From [Phialemoniopsis] sp. UDSM-2020 (Eukaryota; Ascomycota; Sordariomycetes; Thyridiales; Thyridiaceae), in contig JAEILZ010000006.1 of assembly GCA_018873225.1 (NCBI GenBank), positions 186,001 through 250,000 of the forward strand: a stretch of DNA of 64,000 nucleotides. The letters run 5' to 3'. This document shows positions 1 through 12,983 of the stretch, piece by piece; positions within the stretch are counted from its first letter, which is position 1, and every line of letters starts with the position of its first letter. A program made the translations under genes and the position numbers. The notes beneath the pieces are model-generated. The model worked only from the letters and a program-made list of their open reading frames with translations, was not told where the DNA came from and ran no database searches.

Positions 1-747
1 CCCCTTGTCCTTCAGCAGCGCCTCGATATCCTCCCGCAGGCCGCTCAGGTCCGACACTTCGACCGCGACGTTGCGCACCATACCCCAGTGCCTGTCGTCC
101 ACACCGCGCAGGACCTCGAGCTCCCAGCTCTCGACGTCGATCTTGAGAAAGTCGACGCGCGGGACCTGGCCCCCGTCGCACCACTCGTCGAGGAAGCGCG
201 ACAGGCGCTCCACGCGCACGGGCACCTGCGTCGCGCCCGCGCTGGACCGGTCGATCATGCGCTGGTAGTGCTCGGCGGGCAGGGCCTTGCGCAGGAGCTC
301 CTTCTCCTGCGGCACAAAGGTCGAGTTGCCCGGCGCGTTGGGGAAGTAGGTCAGCTGCTTGGGGTCGGCGCCGCTGGGCTCGGAGCCGAGGGCGCACTGG
401 TGGGCGGTCACGTCGGCGGGGGGTACGCCGTGCAGAGCGAGATTGCGCTGGTAGAGATCAAAGATCTGCGGGACGGGCTCAAAGGCTAGGATGCGCGCTG
501 CTGGGTACTTGGTCTTCATGTACAACGTGAAGAGGCCGATGTTGGCGCCGGCGTCGATGATGAAGGCATCGTCTGGTAGCGGCGCAACATCGTAGCAATG
601 GTCCTGGTAGATCTCCTTGTAGATGAAGCGGGCGTCGCGCTCGGCGCCAATGTACACGGTCAGGTCTGGACCGAGCACGAGAAGCTGCGGCTCTGAGGTG
701 GTCTTCGGATCCGAGGGTGGGGCTTGCGTGGCATCCGTGGGAGGCAT
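1..747 (-). CDS. FkbM-family SAM-dependent methyltransferase, C-terminus cut by window edge
   Basis: The frame is open from an ATG at 747 down to base 1, giving 249 residues with no stop, so the 3' end lies outside the window. The SAM-binding loop DAGANIGLF is at residues 65-73, followed by the acidic strand end AFEPVP near 88-93. The FkbM signature KIDVESWE is at about 202-209. FkbM enzymes usually methylate hydroxyl groups of sugars or secondary metabolites and are about 250-300 aa, so this copy is probably nearly complete. No intron is needed in the visible part. It is divergent from the polyketide synthase that starts 2.1 kb away, so it may be an O-methyltransferase tailoring that product. 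That role is inferred from position only; the family call is firm. Confidence 0.85.
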   Translation of the reverse strand, partial: MPPTDATQAPPSDPKTTSEPQLLVLGPDLTVYIGAERDARFIYKEIYQDHCYDVAPLPDDAFIIDAGANIGLFTLYMKTKYPAARILAFEPVPQIFDLYQRNLALHGVPPADVTAHQCALGSEPSGADPKQLTYFPNAPGNSTFVPQEKELLRKALPAEHYQRMIDRSSAGATQVPVRVERLSRFLDEWCDGGQVPRVDFLKIDVESWELEVLRGVDDRHWGMVRNVAVEVSDLSGLREDIEALLKDKG

Positions 748-2896
748 GGTTGGCTGTTGGTGGCGCGGGAACGCGTTTAGTCAGAGAGAGGGGTGCTTGC
801 GGTTGGTTGCATAAGGATGTGTATAATTTGCGAATTACCTACTTATGTACAATGGGCTGGGCGGTACGCGTCCTGTACGGGGCACTTAGGGGATGCAGGA
901 CCGGCCTTTCACGAAGCCAGGCACAAGAATGGTACTGGTCAGGAGAGACACTGCACCATCAACTCGGTGTGATGCCCACAATATGCCTTGCCTAGATAAG
1001 CTTGCACTTCCATGTGGGTTGATTAACGCCGACCATCATCGCAGGTCCATGACCAACTGCGGTGGTATTTCGTGGACCTTGTACAAACAGGGGGGCCTGA
1101 TTGTGTTGTTGGAGTAGTCGGCACGGAGGGCCGTCTCACTCTGAAATGTGGAGAACCCCATCCCATGTTGAGGCTCGATCTTTGAGCCATGCTTGTTTCA
1201 GTCCCCTAAAGTGGACAGGTTCGCATTGGATTGATCCTGCAGTGGGGCGAAATCCTGGGAATGGTTGGAAGGGAATACAATCCTTGCTCCTCGGTTGTCG
1301 ATTACGCGCTTGTCTCGCAGAAGATACCGAGAAATCGAACCCCTGCTCTGTTGTTATGTGCGGGTTCTCCGGGAATTGACTGTTTGGCCGAGACTTTGTG
1401 GGGTCGTTCTGACATGGGATCAAATAACTATTAAGGCAGGGAATACAAGCATAATTGTCCAGTAACTTTAACTTTAACTGGCCCTGGTAGAAGGAAGACA
1501 AAAACCCCACATGCTAATAAGCATGGGCTCAAGGATGATAGTCACCTAAATCCAATCAGATATTTGAATCAGCGTAATCACAAGAACGCTATCATTGAGC
1601 TAATGACCAATACCCCGGACTCTGGCTCGCAACACAGAAACAGTTTATCCGCACGACTATCTGCCGTCGTTGCACTACGTTAACGAGAGTCTGACTAGCG
1701 CTTAAGCATGCGGTGAGATTCTTGGCGTTGGCGGCGCGCGGCAGCAACCCTTGCAAGATCCTACAGGCCAAACCGGGCAGCAGCTGGTACAGACAATGCG
1801 GGAGAAGCCCAGTGGCCTGGGATGTAGGGGGAACTGCTAACGCACGGCACAGTCCCTTATAGGCAGAAGAGCAAGGCTTGCTGCCTGCGATACGCCTCAC
1901 GCGGGAGATCACCATGAAGCCTAAGCCTCCGTCTTCAGGTAATATGAACGAGGCATACTTCGTAGTACTCAATTGCTGCCATTCTTGCGTGATGAGGACT
2001 TGCGTTGCCCGAGCTTGGCATGTGGCCGTCGATCCCGGCCTGCATGCTCCCCACCCCCGGTCGCTGGCAACTCCGCCGCCCGGGGTTAGTCGATCGGAAT
2101 GTGCGGCGTTTTCAGTGCATTGGCAGTAAAGAGTGTCCTTTTTTCTTTTCTCCTGCCAAGTGATGTCCATGCGACCCTGCGTATGTCATGTATTCGGTCC
2201 CCAACAGGACACTTTATCGCCGAGGCGGGCACCCTGGCCGGCTTCCTAAGACTGTTCCACCCCGCCTATCTCGCGCCCAGCTTACGTCCAGCTTACGGTT
2301 CTGTACTGGCCCAGGCGGCCCGACGGTAGTATGCAGCAGAACAACCGGGAGGCGAAGCCAGTAACAAACGACAATTGTGCCATGATAACGGTGGCAAGGC
2401 AGTCAGAGAGCGGTCAATCACAACAATTGCGTGCCCCTCACTCATGGTTACATTCTAGCTATCAACCTAGTCAGCACTCTAATGTGGTAAGCCTATCTAC
2501 TAGAAGCACAATAGAAGCTCTGCTCTGCTCTTATTGGCTCTCAGGCGGAAGGAAGAGCAACTTTGGCGCTGAGGCGAAAGATTTGATCCCCTGACTGGTA
2601 TCTATAACCGCCAGTCGTCGGAGCTACACATAGTCTCGCTCAGAACGAGAACCCAGTCTAGCGTAGCTGTACCTGGCGTGTAGCTGCTAATTTAGCCTTG
2701 ATACTCTGAAACGAATCACCTCGACTGGCCGTGCCGTGTGTAGTTTATAAGTCGACTTAAATCTCTCCTACCTCTCCTTGCCTCATTTTGTAAGTTGTAA
2801 TGCCGCAGCTTCTGTAACAATCATTCAACATAATCAACGGAGTTGTCTGGGAATAGATATCTTGTCTAAGTCTTTACGTGCTTTACTAGAGCAACA
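748..2896. other. Long divergent intergenic region between methyltransferase and polyketide synthase
   Basis: This 2.1-kb stretch holds no convincing gene. Minus-strand frames at 1136-1510 and 1592-2170 are open but have no recognisable motif, signal peptide or family-like composition. A TTTATAA element lies at 2744-2750, about 150 bases before the synthase ATG, and is a possible TATA box. The sequence is long for a promoter in this gene-dense region. It could hold regulatory sites for both flanking genes or the remains of a lost gene. Confidence 0.55.
2561..2570 (+). promoter_or_regulatory. CTTTGGCGCT decamer upstream of the polyketide synthase
   Basis: The exact decamer CTTTGGCGCT occurs 327 bases before the synthase ATG. 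It occurs again at 21522-21531, between the divergent dioxygenase and transporter genes. The shorter CTTGGCGCT is at 21625-21633. A shared site for one regulator is possible, but this is a hand-spotted match with no binding evidence. Confidence 0.25.
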
Positions 2897-5800
2897 ATGG
2901 CGGAACCTGAGCCAATCGCCATCATTGGCATCGGATGTCGGCTCCCCGGAAACGTCGGCAACCCCGAAGACCTATGGCGGCTACTAAGCGAGGGCGGCTC
3001 CGGCTGGCGACTAGTGCCGGCCGACCGTTGGAACCGGGAGGCCTTCTACCATCCCGACGCCAGTGCCATCCAGGCGTACAACACCAAGAGCGGCTACTTT
3101 CTTACGCATGACGTTGCGGACTTCGACTCGAGGTTCTTCGGCTTCGGCTCCCACGAGGCCGATGTCACTGACCCTCAGCAGAGGATCCTTCTAGAGACGA
3201 CGTATGAAGCCCTGGAGAATGCCGGACTCCCGATTGAGAACCTCAAGGGTTCTGACACGGCCGTCTTTGCTGCTCTGTTCGCTCGGGATTACGACCGCAT
3301 GGGCTACAAGAACCTTGAGACGTTGTCCAAGTTCCATATCGGAGGAACCGGTGAAGCGATCATCGCAAACCGCATTTCGCATTTTTTTGACCTCAGGGGT
3401 ATCTCCATAACCATTGACACCGGCTGCGTAAGTGCTCCAAAGCTATCTCTAGTTGCATCCTAAAAGCTTACTGACCTCAATCACCTCTAGTCCGGTAGTC
3501 TAGTCGCGCTTCATGAGGCATGCATTGCTCTCAGAACAAGGCAGTCGAATATGGCTATTGTTGGAGGCACTGAGATCATTCTGCATCCTGATCAAAATGT
3601 GTCTATGAGCTCCGGCGGGTAGGTGTCCTGACATCGCAATGTAGTAAACGTACCACTCATAAGCTTTCTTCGCAGTATGCTCAATTCAGAAGGCAAGTGC
3701 TTTACCTTTGACAGCAGGGGAGCCGGCTACGGTAGAGGCGAAGGTGTCGTCTCCATCGTCATCAAGCGGCTAGAAGACGCCATCAGAGACGGAGACACAG
3801 TCCACGCGGTGATCCGCAACTCCGGAGCCAATCAGGACGGAAAGACAAACGGCGTCACGCTCCCCAACCCAGAGGCCCAAGAGTCGCTGATACGCGCCGT
3901 GTACAAGTCTGCCCGTCTGGACCCGCACGAGACGCTCTATGTGGAAGCGCATGGAACTGGAACAGAGGCTGGCGACAATGCCGAGGCTCAGTCTCTAGGC
4001 AACGTTTTCGGCGAGAAGAAGAGGTCCCGCAACGTCTGGGTCGGCTCAGTCAAGACAAATATCGGCCATCTGGAAGCATCTAGCGGTCTCGCAGGTCTAG
4101 TGAAGGCTGTCTTGGTGCTAAAGAAGCAACAGATCCCACCGAATCTCAATTACATCGAACCGAAGCCAGGCCTGAGGCTAGATGAGAGACAAATATCGGT
4201 AAAGGCTATTTGAAACCCAGTGCATGTATTAGTGTATTAACGCAATGCAGGTGCCGCTCGAGCTTGTGCCTCTGGTTCCAGAGGGGGAAGATGGCCCCGT
4301 GAGAGTGTCACTCAACAGCTTCGGCTACGGCGGCACGAACTGCCATGTGGTACGTGCTAGCACAATCCATCCAGCCAAATCCTCAGACGTTGACACATGG
4401 AGCAGATTCTGGAGTCTTTGGAGCAGTTCACCTCGAGCGATCAGGCGATATCAATGAACGGGCGCATCGCCAATGGCACTGTTTCTCATCACGCAGCCAA
4501 TGGAGTGAATGGCACCAATGGCGTCAATGGGGCAAAGGCTGCCGATGGTCCGAATGGAAGCAACGATGAACCAATCAGGACACTGCCTTTGGTCTTCCCG
4601 CTATCCGCTACCTCAGAGGCTGCGCTTGATGCGATGCCCGGCGGCATTAAGAAGTGGCTCGCTGGTCGAGACATTTCCGACTCCGCTCTGAAGGATCTAT
4701 CTTACACCCTCAGCTGCCGCAGGTCACAGTTCAGATGGAGGAAGGCATTTGTCGCACGAGACCTGGAGCAGCTTATGACGGCATTGAATGAGCCTAAGTT
4801 CTCCAAGACGCGAGCCGCACCCTCAGCCAAGATCGCATTCGTCTTCACAGGACAAGGTGCCCAGTGGGCCGGTATGGGCCGTGAGCTAGTCGACTCCTCC
4901 AAGCCCTTCAGGAAGTCTATAAACGACTCATCCGAGATCTTGAAGGGACTGGGTTGCGAGTGGGATCTTCTAGAGGAGCTGAGCAAATTCGACGGGGACT
5001 CAAGAATCAACGAGAGTGAGCTCGCACAACCCATTACCACGATAATTCAGATGGCGCTGGTCGATCAACTCAAGGATCTCGGTGTGGAACCATCATTAGT
5101 TGTTGGTCACAGCTCGGGCGAGATCGCGGCTGCGTATGCTGCCGGAGCTTTGACTCTTGAAAACGCAGTCAAAGTGTAAGTGGCAGAACGTGTTGTGGTT
5201 CCCATACGACAAGACTAATTTCGCATCTAGGTCGTTCTTCCGAGGGCGCTACTCCGCGGTTGCGAAGAAGCTGAATCCTCTGCCCGGCTCGATGTTGGCA
5301 ACAGGGTATGGCGAACAAGCCGCACTGCAGACTCTCAAAGCAGCCGACCTGGACAGCGAAAAAGGTCGCGTTACAGTTGCTTGTATCAACAGCCCCGCAA
5401 GCGTAACTCTTTCCGGGGATGAGCCTGCTATTGACTACATCCAAGACATTCTTGCTGCTGGTGGCGTGTTTGCCCGTAAGCTCAAGGTCGAGACGGCGTA
5501 CCACTCTCATCACATGGAGAAGGTGGCCGACTTGTACTCCCAGTCCATCGGAGAAATCGCTGCCGGCGATGTTCGAAAAGGTGTCAAATTCCTCTCCTCT
5601 GTCACCGGAACTGAAAAGACGACAGGGTTTGGATCGGAATATTGGGTCCAGAACCTCGTGTCCCAGGTAATTGACCACCGATCATTGTCCCTTCCTGCAT
5701 TTTGACATCAGTAACTTTAACACCTTTGTAGGTCCGGTTCAATGACGCCACGAACGCCCTGGCTCAGGAAATGGCAGAGATCGGTACTCGCGATGCCGCA

Positions 5801-8800
5801 AACATTTTCATCGAGATTGGACCTCACTCCGCTTTACAGGGACCGGTCAATCAAATTCTCTCCGCCATCCCCGCGTTCAAGCATTCCTACGTTGCCCCGT
5901 TGCTCCGAGGCAAGAGCTCGCCTGACACATTCTCCGGGGCCGTCGCTCGGCTCTTCGAACTAGGCGCCCAAGTTCAATGGCAAAACCTCCTCGCAGGGCC
6001 TCATCAGGTGATTTCCGACCTTGCGCCTTACCCTTGGGACCACAGGGTCAAGCACTGGGCTGAGTCCAGACTGAGTCGGGACCACAGGCTTCGTCAATTC
6101 CCATACCATGACCTGCTCGGCGTATACGATGTGATGAGCCCCATCGACGAGCCACGCTGGCGGCACCATATCAGCGTCCAGAGACTACCGTGGCTCAAGG
6201 ATCACATCGTTGACGGTATGGTCATCTTTCCCGGTGCCGGCTACAGTACTATGGGCATAGAGGCCATGAAGCAACTTGTTCAGATGCAGAACCCCGATGC
6301 CAAGATCGTCAAGACTATCATGAAGGATGTGCGGATTGTTCGCCCTATCATCCTGCCGACCGAGTCCACCGATGGCCCTGCGGAGGACATCGAAGTGCAT
6401 CTGATTCTCAGCCCTTCCAAGATGAGTGAGAACAGCCCGTGGTACTCGGTTCGTGTTCTGTCGCTACAGCCAGATCAATCATGGGCGGAACATGTGGCCG
6501 GTTCGATCAGGGTGGAGCTTGAGAATACCTCCAAATCTACCACCACTGAGATCTTTGGTACAGAAAAGGATGCCTCCATCGAAGAAGCTTTCGAGGCCTT
6601 GGAAAGGATCAAGTCAGCGGCGTCGGAGGAACTAGACATGGAGACCTTCTACGACGAACGGCGGGCAGCTGGCAATGACTGGGGACCCAGCTTTGCTCTC
6701 CTGACAGAGGCCTCCATTGGAAAGGGCGTCGGATACTCCAAGTTGAAGATGCCGGACATCGCTCAATGGATGCCATTCGGATACTTCCAGCCTCATCTCA
6801 TCCATCCGACTACTCTCGACGCTTCCAACCACATGCTCCCCGCCATCTTCCACAGAGAGATCGCGAACTCGCCGCTGATGCCTGTCACGACGGAAGAGTC
6901 GACCTTCACCAGCAATCTGTCAAGCAAGCCTGGCGACGAGATGATCGTTGCGATGGAGCTTGTCCCCGAGGGCAGATCAGCGGGACGAGGAAACGTTTGG
7001 GCTTTCCAGCACCACCCCGAAACTGGAGAGCTAAGACTCGTGAGCTCCGTGCGAGGACTGGTGATGCGCGCAGTTGGTGAGGATGCAAACAAGGCGGCGT
7101 CACAGCTTTTCGGCCGCAAGCACAACTACCAGATCTACTGGAAAGAGGACCCTGACTTTCTCACCGAGTCGACATTCAATGACCTCGTCCGACCCTATGT
7201 AACACCAGGATCCGCATTCCTCGAGCAGCTCAGCACCACCGAGAAGGCTGCCACAATCTTCCTACGAGATGTGATGGAAATGCCAATGGTCAAAGCTCCA
7301 GAGACCGCAGTGCTTCCCCACCTCAAGAGTTTCTCGCAGTGGATCTCCGACTTTGTCACCTCCGACGAATGCCGCCAGGCGTGCGAATCGCTTGTAGATG
7401 ACGAGCGAGCGGCGACGCTGACCAAATCCGCCCAGTCCGGTATCGAGGGCGAGATGCTGGACCGCATTGGACGCAATCTACCAGCCATTCTAGAGAACAC
7501 CATCAACCCGCTAGAGCTACTGGTGGGCGACAACCTCCTAGAGACCTTCTACCGGGAGGGTCCTTTCAAGCCCCTCTACATGCAAATGATTCAGTACTTC
7601 GGTCTCCTGAGCAACAAGAATCCGCAGATGGACATCCTCGAGATCGGCGCCGGCACGGGGAGCGCGACGCTACCTCTCTTCCAGGCATTGGGCGACGAGG
7701 CACAGAATCTGATCCGCAACTACTGCTACACCGATATCTCGTCCGGCTTTTTCGAGACAGCCAAGGACCGCCTCGACAGGTGGAAGTCGGTCATCGAGTA
7801 CAAGACACTGGACATCTCCAGGGACCCATTGGAGCAAGACTTCCAGGCCGGCCAGTACGACCTTATCGTAGCGTCCAATGTGCTGCACGCCACTCGGTCA
7901 ATGAAAGAAACTATGACCAACGTCAGGAAGCTTCTCAAGCCCGGCGGTCGTCTGCTTCTTGTTGAGGTCAACAAGGCTACAGGTACTGTCAGCCGGATTC
8001 TTGGAACCATTTTTGGTACTCTTCCTGGCTGGTGGGAGTTCGAAGATGGCCGGAAGGACTCGCCACTGCTTACAAACCAGGAGTGGCACGAGTTGCTGCT
8101 CTCGACGTCATTTGGCGGCGTAGAGTTCGCGTCCCCAGACTGCGATGGACCCCTTGCTCGGACATCCTTTATCGTGTCAAAGGCCATCGAGAACGAGTCT
8201 CAAATCGAGCCTGTCTCAGCACCTCAGGCAGTTCAAGTCCTTACGAACTCAGCCTCCCCTGTCGGTCAGTCTGCAGGTGAAAGTCTTTCGGCCGCATTCC
8301 AGGAGAAGGGACTGTCCAGCACTGCGACAACATGGGACTGGCTCTATGAAGCTAATGACGACGCGGCTACCCTTTATGTAGTTCTTGACAGTGCAAACTC
8401 GACCATACTGGAGAAGCCCAACCATGAACTGTTCGAGCGACTAAAGTCCTTGCTTGTCAACTGCCGCAACCTTCTTTGGGTTGTGTTCCAGGAAGAGGGC
8501 GGACCCCAACTCGCTCCAATCAAGGCGCTCATCAGCGGCGTAGCCCGCGTCATTCGCCGGGAGAATGAAGGGTTGAAGTTCGTCACCGTTGAAGTCAAAG
8601 ACCTGGTACGCAACGAGGACACTCAAAGCCTCGTCAAAGAGGTGTTGCGGCTATCCCAACTGTTGCTGTCAAAGGAGACTGAACATCTTGTCACCGATGA
8701 CGAGGAGTTCATCCTTAGCGGTGAAAGGGTCCTAATTCCCAGAGTCTATGCAGACAAGCAGTTCAACAAATGGACTGACCGCCGCAATGGCCGCAGCGAC

Positions 8801-11800
8801 CTGGTACCTTGCCCATTCAAGGACCCGAAGCTGCCTTTGAGAATGGAGGTGGGAGCGCCTGGCCTTCTGAGCAGCATTCACTTCGTTAAGGACGACGTCC
8901 CGTCTCTCCCTCTTGGAGAGGAAGAAATCCAGATCGACTCCAAGGCATTCGGCGTCAACTTCCGTGATGTATTCAACGCGCTTGGACAGCTTACCCTTGG
9001 CACTTTCCTGGGCGAGTGCGCGGGCGTCGTCACAGCTGTCGGGTCTGGCGAGTTCGTCCAGCGTACGTACAAGGTCGGCGACCGTATCCTAGGCTGGCGC
9101 AGTCAGCCATTCGCCAGCTATGCCAGGCTGAGCGGATATGACGCACATGCTCTCCCCGACAACCTCAGCTTCACGGAAGCGGCTTCGGTCCAGGTCGTCT
9201 TCGCCACAGTCTACTACAGTCTCGTCAACGTTGCTCGGCTCGAGGCCGGCCAGACCGTCCTGGTTCATGCCGGTTCTGGTGGTGTCGGGCAAGCTGCCAT
9301 TCAGCTCGCCCAACATTTCGGTGCCACTGTCTTTGTTACTGTCGGGAGCGAAGAAAAGAAGCGCTTCCTCGTGGACAACTACAAGATTGCAGAAGACCAT
9401 ATTTTGTCCTCTCGTGCATCGCCTAGTGATCTGAGGCAGCGACTCATGCGCATGACTGCAAATAAGGGTGTCAATGTCGTCCTCAACTCTACCTCGGGCG
9501 AGATGCTCGCAGAATCGTGGGAGTGTGTTGCTTCTTTCGGTTACCACATTGAGCTTGGCAAGTCTGATATCGACAAGAAGCGACACATCAGCATGGCCCC
9601 ATTCAAAAGAAATGTGAGCTTCGCCTCCGTGGACTTAGTACTTGTCTCCGAGGAGCGCCCGCAAGTCTTCTATGATGTCTTGGACAAGGTCATCGGCCTC
9701 TTCGCACAGGGCTCACTGAAGCCGGTGCATCCACTGAATGTCTTCCCTGTGGATCGCCTCGAGGCCGCCTTCAGGCTGATATCCGAGAGGAAGCACTTGG
9801 GCAAGGTAGTGATCGATTTTACTGCAGACAGTATGGTACAGGCCGTTTTGCCCCCGCCGTCGCCACTGCAATTGAGCCCGAACGGCACGTATGTCATCGC
9901 CGGTGGCCTGGGTGATATTGGCCGCATGCTGGTCAAGCATTTGGCGAAGCTCGGTGCTGGACATATCGTCACGCTTTCTCGCAGGAAATTGAGCGATGAA
10001 GAACAGGCTGCGTTCATAGAAGAGCCTGAGTCACTAGGGTCGAAGGTTCATCTTGTTCAATGTGATATTACTGACCCCGAGAGTGTCAAGAATACAGCTA
10101 GGTACTGCCAGGAGTCACTACCACCTGTGCGAGGTGTGATCCATGCTGGAATGGTCTTGAAGGTTAGTTGACGGACGCAGTCAAATAGTTCTATATGTTA
10201 CTAATCGCGAGCGCAGGACCGCCCCTTGGTGAAGATGACGGTAGATGAGTGGAACGCGGTCCTAGCGCCCAAGGTCTTCGGCACTTGGAACCTAGACGAG
10301 GCATTCAGCTCGCCAGACCTAGGATTCTTTGTGACTCTGGCGTCGCTCGCTGGTGTTCTCGGTAACCCTGGACAGTCCAATTACAGCGCTGCCAACGCCT
10401 TCCAGGATTACTTCGTAACAAACCATGAGAGGACATATCCTACCCGCTACGCCTCGGTCGATCTGCCCCTTGTGGACGAAACATCGGCCATTGTCGCAAT
10501 GAAGGCTGAGAACCGGGACTTCGTCGGCAAAGGATCTATCCTGTTCGACGCCGGCGAGCTTCTGCAACTCATGGACTATGCCATGGACTCCTCAATCAAG
10601 ATCGAACGCCCGTTCTTCCACGCCTTGATGGGGTTCGACAGGCAGTCTATGAAGTTCAACTCGGGAGACTACATCTGGGCTGCTCAGTTCAGAACAATTC
10701 CACAGATGCTCGACTCCAACGACTCTGGAGACACGACTGTTAAGCGGGATGTCGAAGGGCTACTACGGGCAGTGAAGACCTTTGATGAGGCCATTAGCGT
10801 CATTGCCGAGACCACGATCGAGAAATTTGTCGCATTCCTCAATCTAGCTGTGGAAGACGTAAGCGCTGACCAGCCGCTCTCGTCGTTCGGTCTCGACTCT
10901 CTTGTGTCGATCGAGTTGAAGAACTGGATGGTCCGCACATTCAAGGTTACTCTCCAGGCGTCGGAGCTGACCAGCGCCCCAAGCATCATGCATCTGGCCA
11001 AGACTCTAGCGTCCAGGTCCACGGCGCTTCCAGCGAACCTTGCCAAGCAGGGAGAGACAACGGACGGTGAGGCAGCCGAGACCCAAGGCCACTTCCAGGA
11101 CACCACCAACTTGAAGGTGAACGGTACTCCCGCCCGAGAGTTCGAGTGTTGCGGTGAGCCAGGCAAGGACGCTTTGCAGCCCGTGCCAGATCTTAACGAA
11201 GCGATGTGGAGCCACGTCGAGAACATCTCCCACTTCGCCGCGAACGACACGGAGGTTGAAGACTTGAAGGCCGCCATGCAAGAGTTTACAGCTCCAACGG
11301 GCATCGGCGCGCAAGTTCATAAGCAGATCGAGAGTGACTCTCGGGACCCTAGTGTGGGTAATTGGGTATCGAAACATCTTGCCGAGGACTTCCACTTGTC
11401 GATGCGTCAGGCCCTACAGTACACCAACTTCATGGCTATCAACCATCCCAGCCCTGTCCCGCATTCTCAGGCAGAGCGTGCGGCGCTACTTGCTGTCACT
11501 GCGTGGCAGCTGAGGAACGAGATCGAGAGCGGCGAGGTGGAAACACCATTCATCATGGACACTCCTGTCTGTCGTGCTCCACTTCAGTGGCTTTTCAACA
11601 CTTATCGTCAACCTGGTCAGGGAATGGACTTGATGAAGAAGGGGACTGGCGAGTATTGCGTTGTACTGAGACGTGGCCGACTTTTCACAATCCCGCTGCA
11701 GGACGGCGACACCCCGGTTTCCTTAGCCGTGATCAGGTCGAGCCTCACTGCCATCCTGGAACATGTTCAGGATGAGGGCATCTGGACTGGGATCCTTACA

Positions 11801-12983
11801 AGTGACAATCGAGACTCTTGGGCAACGGTAAGTCGTTCGGTGTCATCATCCCACAGATTTGGACATGACTAACATCGTATCTAGAAACGAAATGACCTAC
11901 TAGCCATCAGTCCCTCCAACGACCATTACTTCCAGACAATCGAGGCCGCCGCATTCGTCATCAACCTCGACGACGGTAGCCCGAACCTTTACGCAGACTG
12001 GGCTAAGCAAGGCAAGTTGGGAGACGGATTTAACAGGTGGAATGACAAGCCGCTACAGTTCGTCATTACGTCCGATGGTAACTCGGGTGTGATTATCGAA
12101 CATTCCTACCTTGACGGCACTACCCCAACTCCATTGTATGACCGCATGCGCGACGCCATCGCTACTTACAAGCCCTCCAGCCATCCGGCTGCCAACGTCC
12201 AGATACCAGAGGAGATAACTCTCGCACTGTCCCCGGAGATCGAAGCGCACATCACGACGCTGCGTGAGCGGTGGATCGAAGCAAGCGCGTCGCGCGACTT
12301 TGTCTCATACACGCTGCCAACAGTGGGCTCGCACATGCTAGGCGTGAACAAAGTCCCGATCAAGGGTGGGTACGACGTGCTGTGCCAACTGGCACTTTAC
12401 CTGTACTTCGGCAGGGTGACGCCCAGCTGGCAGCCCGTGATGCTGGCGCACTTCCACATCGGTCGACACGACATGGTACAGATGGCGTCGCAGGCTGTGC
12501 GGTCATTCTGTGAGGCGGTGGCCGACGAGGCGGTGCCGGTACAACAGAGGCGAGAACTCATGCTTGAGGCCGCGCGGGATGTCAACAGGCGACTCAGAGA
12601 CGGCAAGGATGGTATGGGATTCTACCGGCTCTATACAGTAATCCAGAAACAGTGGCCTGCAGGAGAAGCCAAGCCAGCTCTGTTCGATGACCCGCTGTTC
12701 AAACGGGCGGATGACTTCACGTCCGTGTCGAACATCAACCATGCTTCCGTGGAGAGCATTACCACACCTTTGGCTCCAAACGCGCTGAGGTTGAGGTATA
12801 CGATTCACGATGACCAGTAAGTTTAAATTCCTGCCCATCTGCGCAAGAAGCTGTAGTCAAGACTAACACATATTCGCCAGTTCCCTCATCAGCTTGAATT
12901 GCCCGACTGGAGAAGCAGAGAAGTTTACGCAGTGCGTGGATAGAGCGGCTTCGATTATTCGAGATCTTTCGATGGCCAAATAA
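2897..12983 (+). CDS. Highly reducing polyketide synthase with C-terminal carnitine acyltransferase-like domain (KS-AT-DH-cMT-ER-KR-ACP-cAT)
   Basis: Ten exons join cleanly in frame: 2897-3427, 3491-3618, 3676-4198, 4251-4349, 4406-5175, 5231-5666, 5732-10162, 10217-11827, 11885-12816, 12881-12983. They encode 3187 aa. KS has Cys177 (in DTGCSGSL), His312 and His351. AT has Ser663 in GHSSGE. DH has His987 in HIVDGMVIFP and Asp1192. cMT has LEIGAGTG near 1465-1472. ER has the loop AGSGGVG at 2009-2015. KR has GGLGDIG near 2220-2226 and Tyr2362. ACP has Ser2534 in GLDSL. The last roughly 570 residues resemble carnitine/choline acyltransferases, with the probable catalytic His2916 in EHSYLDG. Typical highly reducing synthases are about 2300-2600 aa, and the extra length is this domain. 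All catalytic motifs look intact, so a reduced, C-methylated chain is expected. In Trichoderma virens Tv6-931 such a domain transfers the chain to polyol acceptors. The product here is unknown. Confidence 0.95.
4499..4534 (+). repeat. In-frame 9-bp repeat encoding Asn-Gly-X in the KS-AT linker
   Basis: Four consecutive AAT-GGN-NNN units encode NGVNGTNGVNGA in the linker between KS and AT (about residues 459-470). Further Asn-Gly pairs lie on both sides, at about residues 445-480. This is a flexible spacer expanded as a minisatellite; it lies outside the catalytic folds and probably varies in length between strains. Confidence 0.8.

Noticed and set aside
1330..1350. GGTTCGATTTC word on the minus strand resembling a tRNA B box
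   Set aside because: The flanking bases do not form a T-arm stem and no acceptor or anticodon arm could be folded.
1592..2170. 192-codon minus-strand frame in the spacer before the synthase
   Set aside because: No motif, signal peptide or splice partners; composition looks like chance translation.
3410..3427. DTGC instead of DTAC at the KS active site as an inactivating change
   Set aside because: The catalytic Cys and both His are present, and Gly at this position does not remove catalytic chemistry.
4350..4405. Short separate plus-strand frames around 4245-4570 as independent genes
   Set aside because: They are exons and an intron of the synthase; joining 4349 to 4406 restores the conserved KS end HVILE.
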